From contig NZ_JAACYA010000001.1 of the NCBI RefSeq assembly GCF_016617615.1, positions 682,001-746,000 on the forward strand: DNA of 64,000 bases. The letters run 5' to 3'. Each line of letters begins with the position of its first letter. Positions within the stretch are counted from its first letter, which is position 1. Shown here piece by piece: positions 45,763 through 54,469 of the stretch. Made by a program: the position numbers and the translations under genes. This stretch comes from Persephonella atlantica. Its GTDB lineage: Bacteria > Aquificota > Aquificia > Aquificales > Hydrogenothermaceae. The notes below the pieces were generated by a model. The model ran no database searches. It was not told where the DNA came from and saw only the letters and a program-made list of their open reading frames with translations.

Positions 45763-46596
45763 TTAAGGTTTTTTTAACATATCCTGAACAAACTTAGGGA
45801 GTGCAAAAAGACAATCAAATATTTTATCACAGAAATATCTCGTTTCCAATCTGTCTATACGGCTTTTATTCACAGAAGCAGATGACACATCAACATAATC
45901 TGATGCTATCGTAAAACTCCACATACCTGAAGGGTATGTAGGAACATAAGCAAGATAAACACCTACATTCCTGAAAACCTTTGTTATCTGCGAGTATGCC
46001 TTTTTAAAGTAATTTTCCTGAAGAACAGGTGACTCTGTCTGTGCCACCATTATTCCATCTTTTCTTAAAGATTGTTTCACTTTTTTGTAGAAATCTTCAC
46101 TAAACAGAACCTCAGAAGCACCTACCGGGTCTGAAGAGTCCATAATTATCACATCGTAATAATCTTTTTTTTCTTCTAAAAACCTGTTGCCATCTTCTAT
46201 AAATATCTTTACTCTCGGATCTTTCAACTTACCTGCTATAGATGGGAAATATTTTTCAGAAACAATAATAACTTCTTCATCTATTTCACACAGGTGGACT
46301 TCTTTGACAGTTTCATGCTTTAGAACTTCTCTTACTGTTCCTCCATCTCCTCCACCTATGACCAGAACTCTTTCAGGTTTTTTGTGCATAAGCATTGCAG
46401 GGTGGGCAAGCATTTCGTGGTATATAAACTCATCTTTTTCCGTTGTTTGTATTAATCCATCAAGAACTAACATCTTTCCAAATTCCGGCGTGTCTAAAAT
46501 TAGAATCTCCTGATATTTTGACTGTATCCTTTTAACTTCTGTTGCCCTTACTGTAAGTCCAACATTTTCTGTCCAGTGTTCTGTAAACCAGAGCAT
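45763..46596 (-). CDS. speE: Spermidine synthase
   Basis: The 277-residue aminopropyltransferase moves the aminopropyl group of decarboxylated SAM to putrescine or a longer polyamine. Landmarks: LTVRATEVKRIQSKYQEILI near the start, LVIGGGDGGTVREVLKHETV (nucleotide loop) near 83-102, CEIDEEVI and the catalytic IMDSSDPVGASEVLF (Asp-Ser-Ser-Asp). The length is normal. Upstream gene is the dead M16 homologue (10 bp away), downstream is bpsA. Decarboxylated SAM needs SpeD, which is not in the window. Confidence 0.94.
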   Translation of the reverse strand: MLWFTEHWTENVGLTVRATEVKRIQSKYQEILILDTPEFGKMLVLDGLIQTTEKDEFIYHEMLAHPAMLMHKKPERVLVIGGGDGGTVREVLKHETVKEVHLCEIDEEVIIVSEKYFPSIAGKLKDPRVKIFIEDGNRFLEEKKDYYDVIIMDSSDPVGASEVLFSEDFYKKVKQSLRKDGIMVAQTESPVLQENYFKKAYSQITKVFRNVGVYLAYVPTYPSGMWSFTIASDYVDVSSASVNKSRIDRLETRYFCDKIFDCLFALPKFVQDMLKKP

Positions 46597-46606
46597 ATAT
46601 CTCCTC

Positions 46607-47908
46607 CTACGGTCTTACTATTACACATCTATAACCTTTTGGTACGTATTTTTTCCACACATTGTATATATCATGTTTAGAAACTTTATTAATCTCTTCT
46701 GGATATAAACTGTCCATCTGATAGCCTAAACCTATTGTCTCAAACCAGCCTAAATACCATGCCTGTTTGGCTCTCGTTTGATGTTCAAGAAGAAAATGTC
46801 CTATTATCTTTTCTTTTGCTGTTTTCAGTTCTTCGTCAGTTATTCCTTTTTCAATACTTCTCACAACCTTTACTATACCTTTTACAGACTCTTCTGTTTT
46901 TTCTGGAGCTGTTCCTATGTAGGCTATAAATCTTCCCATATTTATCCGTGTGGGAAAAAATGAGCCTACTGCATAGGCAAGTCCCCTTTTTTCCCTGAGC
47001 TCCTGAAACAGTCTTGATGTAAATCCACTTCCTAAAATTCCATTAAGAACCTTCATACTGAAGTAATCTTTTGAACCTGCCTCTGGAGCGTCGTATGCAA
47101 CAAGTATCGTTGACTGGGCACCTTCTCTTTTTACAGTTTTACACTTTTTACCTGTGATGGTATAGGAATAAATGGGAAATCTGTAATCTGACCTTTTTAA
47201 TGCTCCAAATACTTTCTTTATATAAACTTCTGCATCTTTATATGAGAGGTCTCCCACTAATGCAACAACAAATCTTCCTCCTTTAAGCAGTTCTTTCCAT
47301 CTTTTCCTGACATCCTTTACAGTTATTGAGTTTACGTCATCTTCTGTTCCAAGAGGAGAGTACTGATAGGGAGTCCCTCTGTACATCTCTTTCCTCAGCT
47401 GGTCAAAGGCATAGGAAAATCCTTCTTCCCTTTTTGCCTTTATCTGAGCAATTACATTTCTTTTTTCCATCTCTAATTTTTCTTCAGGAAACAGAGGATT
47501 AAACATCATATCTTTTATTACTTTCATTCCCTTTTGAAAGTCTTCTGTCCTGAGGGCAAACTCAATGGTTGAGTATTCTTCTCCTACAGAGGTAGATATA
47601 TAACCTCCACTATCTTCAAATACTTTATTAATCTCATATGCAGAAAAATTTTTTGAACCTTTAAGCAGAAGGGAAAGGGTAAGATTTGTCAGTCCCTTTT
47701 TTCCCTCAGGATCCTCAAAAGAACCACCTTTAATAAACACAGCCCCTGCGATAATCCCTTCGCCTTCCGTTTCTTTAAAAATTACCGTAACACCATTACT
47801 CAAAACATTTTTAATCACACTTTCTCCCCCTGAAGAAGGATGAAAAAAAAGTAGTAGAAAAAATACGGCTTGAAAACTCAACAATTTAAGATAACTTTTA
47901 TTCACCAT
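46607..47908 (-). CDS. Inactive M16-family peptidase homologue
   Basis: A 433-residue protein with a membrane or secretion signal at about 7-25 and two M16 halves. The active M16 motif GLAHxxEHxxFKG appears as GLTNLTLSLLLKG, so both zinc His ligands and the catalytic Glu are missing (Asn and others instead). The second half keeps the substrate-binding motif RGLAYAVGSFF. It therefore looks like the non-catalytic partner subunit of a two-component M16 protease, or a substrate-binding protein. No active M16 gene is in the window. It heads the operon with speE and bpsA. Confidence 0.85.
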   Translation of the reverse strand: MVNKSYLKLLSFQAVFFLLLFFHPSSGGESVIKNVLSNGVTVIFKETEGEGIIAGAVFIKGGSFEDPEGKKGLTNLTLSLLLKGSKNFSAYEINKVFEDSGGYISTSVGEEYSTIEFALRTEDFQKGMKVIKDMMFNPLFPEEKLEMEKRNVIAQIKAKREEGFSYAFDQLRKEMYRGTPYQYSPLGTEDDVNSITVKDVRKRWKELLKGGRFVVALVGDLSYKDAEVYIKKVFGALKRSDYRFPIYSYTITGKKCKTVKREGAQSTILVAYDAPEAGSKDYFSMKVLNGILGSGFTSRLFQELREKRGLAYAVGSFFPTRINMGRFIAYIGTAPEKTEESVKGIVKVVRSIEKGITDEELKTAKEKIIGHFLLEHQTRAKQAWYLGWFETIGLGYQMDSLYPEEINKVSKHDIYNVWKKYVPKGYRCVIVRP

Positions 47909-47963
47909 AAAACCTTCATCATTTGTGATAATATTTATTTTAAATCAAAAAATATAAAAAGAG

Positions 47964-49301
47964 GTGCTGAAGTTGTTTGAACTGTTGACAGAAAAATTCA
48001 GCAGTGTTGTTGAAAAACTCAGAAAGGCCAAAAGGCTTGATGAAAAAACTATAGAAGAAGCCCTTAAGGATATAAGAAGGGCACTGTTAGAAGCAGATGT
48101 TAACATTGAAGTGGTAAAACAGTTTTTAAACGATGTTAAACAGAAATTAGTCGGTCAGGAGCTTATAAAAGGTCTCTCAGCAGGAGAGACAGTAATAAAA
48201 CTGATATACGATGAGCTCCTGAATATCTTAGGTGAAGAATCTCCTCTAAGTCGTTCTGAAAAACCTCCAACAGTAATTATGCTTGTAGGACTTCAGGGAA
48301 CAGGTAAAACAACAACAGCAGGTAAACTTGCAAAATGGCTAAAATCAAAAGGTTATGCTGTAGGTGTAGTTTCAACAGACGTAAGAAGACCTGCCGCAGG
48401 AAAACAGCTGTGCACCCTTGCACAGACAATAGATGTTCCATGCTTCATTGATGAGGAAGAAAAAGATGCAGTTAAGCTGACAGAAAAGGTTATCCGGAAA
48501 GCAAGGGATGCAGGTCTCTCCCATATCATACTAGACACAGCTGGTAGACTCCACATTGATGAAGAGCTTATGGAAGAACTTGTAAAGATAAAAGAAAAAG
48601 TGAACCCTGCAGAGGTACTGTATGTTGCAGATGCAATGCAGGGACAGGATGCCATAAATACAGCAGAAGAGTTCCACAAAAGAGTTGGACTGACAGGAGT
48701 AATACTGACAAAGTTAGATGGTGATGCAAAGGGTGGTATAGCACTGTCTGTAAGAAAAGTAATAGGTGTTCCAATAAAGTTTATAGGTGTTGGTGAGAAG
48801 ATAGAGGATTTTGAGCAGTTCCACCCAGACAGAATAGCCCAGAGAATCCTTGGCCTTGGAGATATTCAGACATTAATGGAAAAAATGCAGGCTGCTGTTG
48901 ATGAAGAAAAAGCCCAGGAGATGGCAAAAAGGGTTATGAATGCAGAGTTTACCCTTGACGACCTGAAAGAACAGCTCCAGATGATAAGGAATTTAGGTCC
49001 TTTAGAAAACATTTTAAAAATGATACCGGGAGTGGGCTCAAAGATAAAAGATTTAAAAGTAGATGAAAAACAGTTTATAAAGATAGAAGCCATAATAAAC
49101 TCTATGACTCCTGAAGAAAGAGCTAATCCACACATAATAAACGGAAGTAGAAAAAGAAGAATAGCCAGAGGTAGCGGAACAACAATAGTTGATGTTAACA
49201 GACTGCTGAAACAGTATAAAGAGATGAAAAAAATGATGAAAAAAATGAAAAAATCTGGTAAAATGAAACTTCCCTTTAATATGCCTAATTTACCATTTTA
49301 A
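47964..49301 (+). CDS. ffh: Signal recognition particle GTPase Ffh
   Basis: The 445-residue Ffh protein binds 4.5S RNA and signal peptides and hands ribosomes to FtsY. N domain at 1-100, G domain with G1 GLQGTGKT near 109, DVRRPAA, G3 DTAGRL and G4 TKLDGDAKGG; the C-terminal Met/Lys-rich M domain ends KKMMKKMKKSGKMKL. The GTG at 47964 has no clear site upstream, while a TTG at 47973 follows AGAGGTG at a 7-base distance and gives the usual N-terminus MFELLTEKFSS, so that is the better start (442 residues). It precedes rpsP, the common bacterial order. Confidence 0.95.
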   Translation: MLKLFELLTEKFSSVVEKLRKAKRLDEKTIEEALKDIRRALLEADVNIEVVKQFLNDVKQKLVGQELIKGLSAGETVIKLIYDELLNILGEESPLSRSEKPPTVIMLVGLQGTGKTTTAGKLAKWLKSKGYAVGVVSTDVRRPAAGKQLCTLAQTIDVPCFIDEEEKDAVKLTEKVIRKARDAGLSHIILDTAGRLHIDEELMEELVKIKEKVNPAEVLYVADAMQGQDAINTAEEFHKRVGLTGVILTKLDGDAKGGIALSVRKVIGVPIKFIGVGEKIEDFEQFHPDRIAQRILGLGDIQTLMEKMQAAVDEEKAQEMAKRVMNAEFTLDDLKEQLQMIRNLGPLENILKMIPGVGSKIKDLKVDEKQFIKIEAIINSMTPEERANPHIINGSRKRRIARGSGTTIVDVNRLLKQYKEMKKMMKKMKKSGKMKLPFNMPNLPF

Positions 49302-49321
49302 AAATAGGAGGTAGTAAAAAC

Positions 49322-49576
49322 TTGGTAAGAATTAGACTTTCAAGAGCAGGAAGAAAGAAACATCCCGTTTACAGAATGGTTGTTATGGACAGCAGAGCTC
49401 CAAGGGAATCTAAATATATTGATTACATAGGAACATACGACCCTATTTTAAAAACAGGAAACATTAATGTGGAAAAAGCTAAAGAATGGCTTGCAAAAGG
49501 AGCACAACCTACAGAAAGGGCTCTCAAAATTTTAAAACAGTTTGGATTGGAAGAACAAACATCAAAAGCAGAATAA
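49322..49576 (+). CDS. rpsP: Ribosomal protein bS16
   Basis: The 84-residue small-subunit protein bS16: VRIRLSRAGRKKHPVYRMVVMDSRAPRESKYIDYIGTYDP is the conserved N-terminal signature, with KAKEWLAKGAQPTERALKIL after it. It starts with TTG (49322) after GGAGG. It lies between ffh and khpA, 20 bp after ffh, an arrangement that is common and keeps ribosome and SRP production together. Confidence 0.96.
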   Translation: MVRIRLSRAGRKKHPVYRMVVMDSRAPRESKYIDYIGTYDPILKTGNINVEKAKEWLAKGAQPTERALKILKQFGLEEQTSKAE

Positions 49577-49612
49577 GCAGAAACTGAAAACCAAAAACGG
49601 AGGGAAAGTCAG

Positions 49613-49852
49613 ATGAGCAAATTACAGGAACTGGTTGAGTTCGTGGCAAAATCACTTGTTGACCATCCAGAAAAGGTGGAAGTGAAAGAGATCGAAGGGG
49701 AAAAAACTACCGTTATTGAGCTAAAAGTAGCTCCTGAAGACCTTGGAAAAGTTATTGGAAGGCAGGGAAGAACTGCAAGAGCAGTAAGAACACTTTTAGC
49801 AGCAGTTGCAAGAAAACAAAACAAAAGAGCAGTATTAGAAATATTAGAATAA
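49613..49852 (+). CDS. khpA: KH-domain RNA-binding protein KhpA
   Basis: The 79-residue protein has a single KH domain with the GxxG loop as [14 protein letters not shown] (about 51-64), the mark of KhpA (YlqC). It binds RNA with little sequence specificity and partners KhpB in some bacteria. It follows rpsP as in many bacteria, but the usual next genes rimM, trmD and rplS are not here; instead the cluster ends at the terminator at 49858. Confidence 0.93.
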   Translation: MSKLQELVEFVAKSLVDHPEKVEVKEIEGEKTTVIELKVAPEDLGKVIGRQGRTARAVRTLLAAVARKQNKRAVLEILE

Positions 49853-49857
49853 ATAGT

Positions 49858-49882
49858 ATGGGGAGATTTTGCTCCCCATTTA
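49858..49882. terminator. Bidirectional hairpin terminator between khpA and tsaE
   Basis: A perfect 8-bp stem (ATGGGGAG at 49858-49865, CTCCCCAT at 49872-49879) with a 6-base loop lies exactly between the convergent stops of khpA and tsaE and just touches the tsaE stop. The flanks are AT-rich on both sides but hold no long T-run. Confidence 0.65.
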
Positions 49883-50323
49883 TCTGATACATTTTCTGAC
49901 GTAATCAGCATTCTTCAAACGTATATTTATCTCCCTTCCTTCATCTTCTGTTATAAAAAAATCAAGAATTAATATAGGAGTGTTCTCTATTTCATACATA
50001 CTTTCATCAGGCCATTCAACAATAACAAGCCCATTATCTAAAACATCAGAGAGATCAAACTGCTTGACTCTGTAAAGGTCAATATGATAAATGGGAAATC
50101 TATCTGTCTCATATACATTCATAATGGAAAACGTTGGAGAATTTACATCTTCACCAGCTTCAGAGTCTATAGAAGAAACAAGAAATTTAGTAAATGTTGT
50201 CTTACCTGAGCCTAAATCACCTGTTAGAAGAATAAGCTCATTTCCTTTTAAACAGGAAGATAGAGTTGAAGCAAACTGTTTTAGCTGATCAGGGGATTTT
50301 ATTTTTATGCGTTTTTCAAACAT
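49880..50323 (-). CDS. tsaE: tRNA threonylcarbamoyladenosine ATPase TsaE
   Basis: The 147-residue ATPase works with TsaD and TsaB in making t6A37 of ANN-decoding tRNAs. Walker A TGDLGSGKTT is at about 34-43, and the conserved SPTFSIMNVYE and YHIDLYRV motifs follow. The C-terminal VIVEWPDE is the usual Walker B-related region. It is transcribed toward khpA and is separate from its TsaD/TsaB partners. Confidence 0.94.
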   Translation of the reverse strand: MFEKRIKIKSPDQLKQFASTLSSCLKGNELILLTGDLGSGKTTFTKFLVSSIDSEAGEDVNSPTFSIMNVYETDRFPIYHIDLYRVKQFDLSDVLDNGLVIVEWPDESMYEIENTPILILDFFITEDEGREINIRLKNADYVRKCIR

Positions 50324-50340
50324 ACATCATATTTTATCAC

Positions 50341-50362
50341 AAGAGCCCCTTCCGGGGCTCCA
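50341..50362 (-). terminator. Candidate hairpin terminator after the cytochrome c peroxidase gene
   Basis: A perfect GAGCCCC/GGGGCTC stem (50343-50349 and 50354-50360) with a 4-base loop follows the peroxidase stop on the minus strand. The tail TTGTGATAAAAT is only weakly T-rich, so termination strength is uncertain. Confidence 0.55.
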
Positions 50363-50365
50363 TAA

Positions 50366-51403
50366 TTAATCGTGTATTTTCAGTTTAGGTTTTGGTGTGT
50401 CTTTTGATGATGCAGGCAGGACAGGTACTGTTCTTGCAGATTCTGGAATTTCTCCTGTTAAGGATTTGAGAAATGCAACAATCTTGTCTATTTCATCATG
50501 GGACAGTTTTATACCAAGCTGTGTTTCTCCCATTATCCTTACAGCTTCTTTTAAATCCCATACAGATCCATCATGGAAGTATGGATACGTCATAGCGATA
50601 TTTCTAAGAGATGGAACTTTAAATACATACTTATCTTCCTCTTTTTTGGTTACCTTGTATTTACCCATATCTGGTGTTGGATACGGTTTTACTATGCCAA
50701 ACTTTGCAAACATCTCTCCACCAACAGCAACACCGTTATGACAGCTTGCACATCCTTTGTCTATAAACAGTCTTAATCCTTCTTTCTCTTTTTTGGTAAG
50801 AGCATTTGTATCGCCTTTAAGGAACTTATCAAATCTTGATGGGGTTACAAGTGTCCTTTCAAATGCAGCTATTGCTTTAGCAACATTATCGTATGTGATT
50901 GGGTCATTTCCACCAAACACCTTCTTGAACTCTTTAACGTATCCAGGTATAGTTTTCAGCTTTAAAACTACAAATTCAGGATTTGGCATTGCCATCTCAA
51001 CATGGGCAAGTATTGGACCCTTTGCCTGATCTTCAAGAGTTTTAGCCCTTCCATCCCAGAACTGGGCAATATGGAATCCAGCATTCAGCACTGTAGGAGA
51101 GTTTCTTCCTCCTGTTTTAAACTCATGACCTAAAGCTGTTGGGACATTATCAACACCAAATGTGGCAAGGTTATGACATGTATTACAGCTAATAACACCA
51201 CTGAGGGAAAGTCTCGGATCGTAATACAGCTTTTTCCCCAATTCTACTTTTTCAGCTGTTGTAGGATTGTCCTTAGGTGCTGGAATTTCCTTTGGGAGAG
51301 GTTTAAAGTAGTTTTTAGCTTTGTTTAACAGGTCTGTATCAGATGCAACTGCCGAAACAGAAGCCACAGCCACAGACAGTAAAGCAAATTTCAAGATTCT
51401 CAT
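50366..51403 (-). CDS. Dihaem cytochrome c peroxidase
   Basis: The 345-residue periplasmic enzyme reduces hydrogen peroxide with electrons from cytochrome c. It has a signal peptide (1-20), then two haem c sites, CNTCH at 73-77 and CASCH at 218-222, in the family order (low-potential peroxidatic haem first, then the electron-entry haem). FWDGRAKTLEDQAKGP near 115-130 and the FKVPSLRNIAMTYPYFHDG block near 265 are standard for CcpA/MacA. The C-terminus is rich in Pro and Lys. It is a stand-alone gene ending at a hairpin; the start has GGAGG. Confidence 0.92.
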   Translation of the reverse strand: MRILKFALLSVAVASVSAVASDTDLLNKAKNYFKPLPKEIPAPKDNPTTAEKVELGKKLYYDPRLSLSGVISCNTCHNLATFGVDNVPTALGHEFKTGGRNSPTVLNAGFHIAQFWDGRAKTLEDQAKGPILAHVEMAMPNPEFVVLKLKTIPGYVKEFKKVFGGNDPITYDNVAKAIAAFERTLVTPSRFDKFLKGDTNALTKKEKEGLRLFIDKGCASCHNGVAVGGEMFAKFGIVKPYPTPDMGKYKVTKKEEDKYVFKVPSLRNIAMTYPYFHDGSVWDLKEAVRIMGETQLGIKLSHDEIDKIVAFLKSLTGEIPESARTVPVLPASSKDTPKPKLKIHD

Positions 51404-51488
51404 TGCAAGCCTCCTTTAATGATAATTATTACTGATAATTATAAAGAGGCTTTACGGCTATGTCAATATGATATTCATCATCAAGCTA

Positions 51489-51728
51489 TTAATCCTCTGG
51501 CTGGTCGTACTCGAATTCTATTTCTTGCTTCGGAATAACTGTAGTTATAGCATGCTTATAGATAAGAACCTGTCTGGGACCCTCTTTTATGAGAATAGTA
51601 AACGGATCAAAATATCTGATTTTCCCTTCAAGTTTTACACCGTTAACAAGATAGATGTTTACCCTTACCTTCGCCTTCCTTATTGCATTGAGGAACTGTT
51701 CCTGCAGTCTTCCTTTTTTCTTTGCCAT
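51489..51728 (-). CDS. hfq: RNA chaperone Hfq
   Basis: The 79-residue protein has the Sm1 motif VNIYLVNGVKLEGKIRYFDPFTILI and Sm2 QVLIYKHAITTVIP (the usual YKHA). Length and sequence fit the Hfq hexamer that pairs sRNAs with mRNAs, though this phylum's sRNA use is largely unknown. It lies 13 bp after an ADP-ribosylglycohydrolase gene, an unusual neighbour (the common one is miaA or hflX). The RBS AGAGGTG precedes the ATG. Confidence 0.95.
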   Translation of the reverse strand: MAKKKGRLQEQFLNAIRKAKVRVNIYLVNGVKLEGKIRYFDPFTILIKEGPRQVLIYKHAITTVIPKQEIEFEYDQPED

Positions 51729-51741
51729 TTTTCCACCTCTT

Positions 51742-52689
51742 TTAGTGTATTACTGCTCTATATAATCTATCTGCTAATTTCTGTATATCTTTATATTTTA
51801 CTAACTTTGTCTTCCACCGTGCAGGAATACTTTCCTCACCATTGTAAGCCCCTGCAAAGGCTCCCGTTATTAATCCAATTGCATCAGTATCACCGCCGTA
51901 ATTTCCGTAGGAGTTTACAGCATTTATTACAGCAGTTTCTGTATCTTCTGGAGTTTTCAAGAATATAAATAGAGCCTGAGATACAGCTTCCAATGCATAG
52001 GAGCCGTTTCCTATCTCATCAATTGCATCTTCATAAGATGCATCTTTCTCTATAAGGGCTTTTACCCTATCAAGATAAAACTTTGATTCCTCTCTCTGCA
52101 CAAATGTCTTTAAAAGCTCAATAAAGTATCCGTACTCTTCATCAAGATAAAATCTTCCCTGAAGCAATTCTCCTATAGCAACAGCAAGAATAGATGCTGA
52201 ATCCAGAGCTATCTCGTTTCTATGGGTTAGCATAACAACAGCTTTTGTTCCCTCTACTGCCAGAATAGGATTCGTATAGTGATACATGCCTACAGGTATA
52301 GCTGGAAGGACTCCTTCAACAGAAGAACCTCCTCTGCTAATTTCTCTTCCCTCTTTTAATGCCTCAATTCCCACTAAGAACGAAGGGTCAACATAGCTGT
52401 GGGTTTCTTCCCTTTCATACCAGTCTATGTATCTTTCAATAATGTCCCTTATGTCTAATCTTCTTTTTTCAGCAAGGGACTGGGCAACCATCTCAACAAT
52501 CTCAAACTCACTGGAATTTTCTCCCTTTTTTAGAAAGGAAGCAGGTGAAGCCGGATGAGGTTCGCATAATTCCGTTATTTTATCACCGTAGTGTAGTATA
52601 ATCTCATCCATTGGGAGTTCTTCCACACACATACCCATTGAGTCTCCAACAGCAGCTCCAACAAGGACGCCTCTGAATCTGTTTTTCAT
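51742..52689 (-). CDS. ADP-ribosylglycohydrolase family protein
   Basis: A 315-residue enzyme of the DraG/ARH family, which removes ADP-ribose from proteins or other acceptors. The metal-binding motifs are visible: GAAVGDSMGMCVEELP near 10-25, and GGDTDAIGLITGAFAGAYNG near the C-terminus, where the Asp pair binds Mg. The DraG nitrogenase-reductase form is one option; there is no DraT or nitrogenase gene here. It is between lysS and hfq, 5 bp after lysS. Confidence 0.88.
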   Translation of the reverse strand: MKNRFRGVLVGAAVGDSMGMCVEELPMDEIILHYGDKITELCEPHPASPASFLKKGENSSEFEIVEMVAQSLAEKRRLDIRDIIERYIDWYEREETHSYVDPSFLVGIEALKEGREISRGGSSVEGVLPAIPVGMYHYTNPILAVEGTKAVVMLTHRNEIALDSASILAVAIGELLQGRFYLDEEYGYFIELLKTFVQREESKFYLDRVKALIEKDASYEDAIDEIGNGSYALEAVSQALFIFLKTPEDTETAVINAVNSYGNYGGDTDAIGLITGAFAGAYNGEESIPARWKTKLVKYKDIQKLADRLYRAVIH

Positions 52690-52694
52690 CAGAC

Positions 52695-54425
52695 CTAATC
52701 TCCTTCAGGTCTAAGTGTTGGGAACAGTATGACCTCTCTAATAGATGAGCTGTCTGTTAGCATCATAACAAGTCTGTCAATACCTATACCCTCCCCACCT
52801 GTTGGTGGAAGACCATACTCAAGAGCCATCAGGAAGTTTTCATCTATATCCATTGCCTCTTCATCACCTGCTGCCTTCTCTTTTAACTGCTGTAAAAATC
52901 TTTCTCTCTGGTCTTCTGGGTCGTTCAATTCTGTATATGCGTTGGCAATTTCCTGCTTGTTAACAATAAGCTCAAATCTTTCAACAAGGTCCGGGTCATC
53001 CCTGTGGGTTTTTGCAAGTGGAGAGAGTATTTTGGGAAAATCTGTAACAAATGTTGGCTGGATAAGGTCTTCTTCTATAAAGTGTTCAAACAGTTTATCA
53101 AGGAGTTTCAGATGTGTCAGGGTTTCAGCTTTTGGTATTCCTACTTCTTTTGCAAACTCTCTCGCACTATTTTCATCAAGGAAAAACTGTTTGTCCTTAC
53201 CTGTTTTTTCTTTCAGTGCATCAAAAAACGGTAGTCTTCTGAATGGTTTTGAAAAGTCAAGCTCTACCCCTTCCCATGTTATCTTTAAAGTTCCTACAGT
53301 ATCAAGGAGTATTTTCCTCATAAGCTCTTCTGTAAGCTCCATAAGGTCATAGTAATCCATATATGCAGCATAAAACTCAACCATTGTAAATTCTGGGTTG
53401 TGTGTTGTATCTATCCCTTCATTTCTGAAATTCCTTCCTATCTCATAAACCCTGTTAAACCCTCCAACAACAAGCATCTTCAGGTATAGCTCTGGGGCTA
53501 TTCTGAGATACATATCCATGTCTAAAGCATTATGATGGGTAATAAATGGCCTTGCCATTGCACCAGAAGCAACAGACTGAAGAATTGGAGTTTCCACTTC
53601 CATAAAACCTTTTGACTCTAAAAATTCCCTCAGGCTTTTTATAGCTTTTGAACGGATTTTGAAAATCTCACGAGCTTTCGGGTTTGCTATAAGATCTATA
53701 TACCTGTGTCTGTATCTCAGTTCAACATCTTTCAGACCGTGCCATTTTTCAGGTAATGCCCTTAGGGATTTAGCAAGGAGTTGAAAGTCTTTTACCTCAA
53801 CAGTTAGTTCACCAGTCATGGTTCTGAAAAGTTCCCCCTTAACACCAACGATATCTCCAACGTCAAGTAACTCCATAGCCTGATTGTATTTTTCTTCCCC
53901 AAGCGTATCTTTTCTGAAGTAAATCTGTAGTTTCCCATCTGCGTCCTGTAGGTGTCCAAAAGCTGCTTTACCCTGGTCTCTCAGGGCAATCAGCCTTCCT
54001 GCCACTGATACACTCTCCCTCTGCGGGTCTATATCAAATCTGCTTTTTATCTGATAAACAGGTTCCCCCTCTTCAGATAATTTTTCTGCAAGAAGGGTGA
54101 GTTTACCATCTATCCTTTTTAGAATTCCTTCAAAAGTTATCTCCATATTTGGGGAGAATCTTCCTGCAGATTGAGGAATAATGACCTGTATCTCTACAGG
54201 TTCAGATAGGTCAGATAATCTTATTATGTATTTATCTTCTCTTTTTGAAACCCTTTTTATTTTTCCTTTTATTCTAAATTTTTCCTCAGGAACAGGTCTT
54301 TCATATTTTTTTCTTACACTATCAAGTGTTTCTGTAACCTCAAACTTATGAGGATATGGGTTAACACCTTCCTTTTTTAACATTTGTACTAATTTTTTTC
54401 TGCTCTCAATAACTTCTTCAGGCAT
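52695..54425 (-). CDS. lysS: Lysyl-tRNA synthetase, class II
   Basis: The 576-residue class II enzyme has an OB-fold anticodon domain (about 55-180), motif 1 region GFMEVETPILQ, motif 2 with RIAPELYLKMLVVGGFNRVYEIGRNFRNE and the motif 3 block GGEGIGIDRLVMMLTDS close to the C-terminus. It is somewhat longer than E. coli LysS (505), mostly through an insertion near 390-450. The start MPEEVIESRKK has GGAGG on the minus strand. It is followed by the ADP-ribosylglycohydrolase with a 5-bp gap. Confidence 0.95.
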   Translation of the reverse strand: MPEEVIESRKKLVQMLKKEGVNPYPHKFEVTETLDSVRKKYERPVPEEKFRIKGKIKRVSKREDKYIIRLSDLSEPVEIQVIIPQSAGRFSPNMEITFEGILKRIDGKLTLLAEKLSEEGEPVYQIKSRFDIDPQRESVSVAGRLIALRDQGKAAFGHLQDADGKLQIYFRKDTLGEEKYNQAMELLDVGDIVGVKGELFRTMTGELTVEVKDFQLLAKSLRALPEKWHGLKDVELRYRHRYIDLIANPKAREIFKIRSKAIKSLREFLESKGFMEVETPILQSVASGAMARPFITHHNALDMDMYLRIAPELYLKMLVVGGFNRVYEIGRNFRNEGIDTTHNPEFTMVEFYAAYMDYYDLMELTEELMRKILLDTVGTLKITWEGVELDFSKPFRRLPFFDALKEKTGKDKQFFLDENSAREFAKEVGIPKAETLTHLKLLDKLFEHFIEEDLIQPTFVTDFPKILSPLAKTHRDDPDLVERFELIVNKQEIANAYTELNDPEDQRERFLQQLKEKAAGDEEAMDIDENFLMALEYGLPPTGGEGIGIDRLVMMLTDSSSIREVILFPTLRPEGD

Positions 54426-54469
54426 TTATTACCTCCAAAAAGGATTAGAAACTATAATTATAATACAAA

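Noticed and set aside
51468-51968. Plus-strand open frame (166 codons) across hfq and the ADP-ribosylglycohydrolase end
   Set aside because: Opposite two confident genes, hydrophobic and Leu/Ser/Tyr-rich in the manner of reverse-strand shadows.
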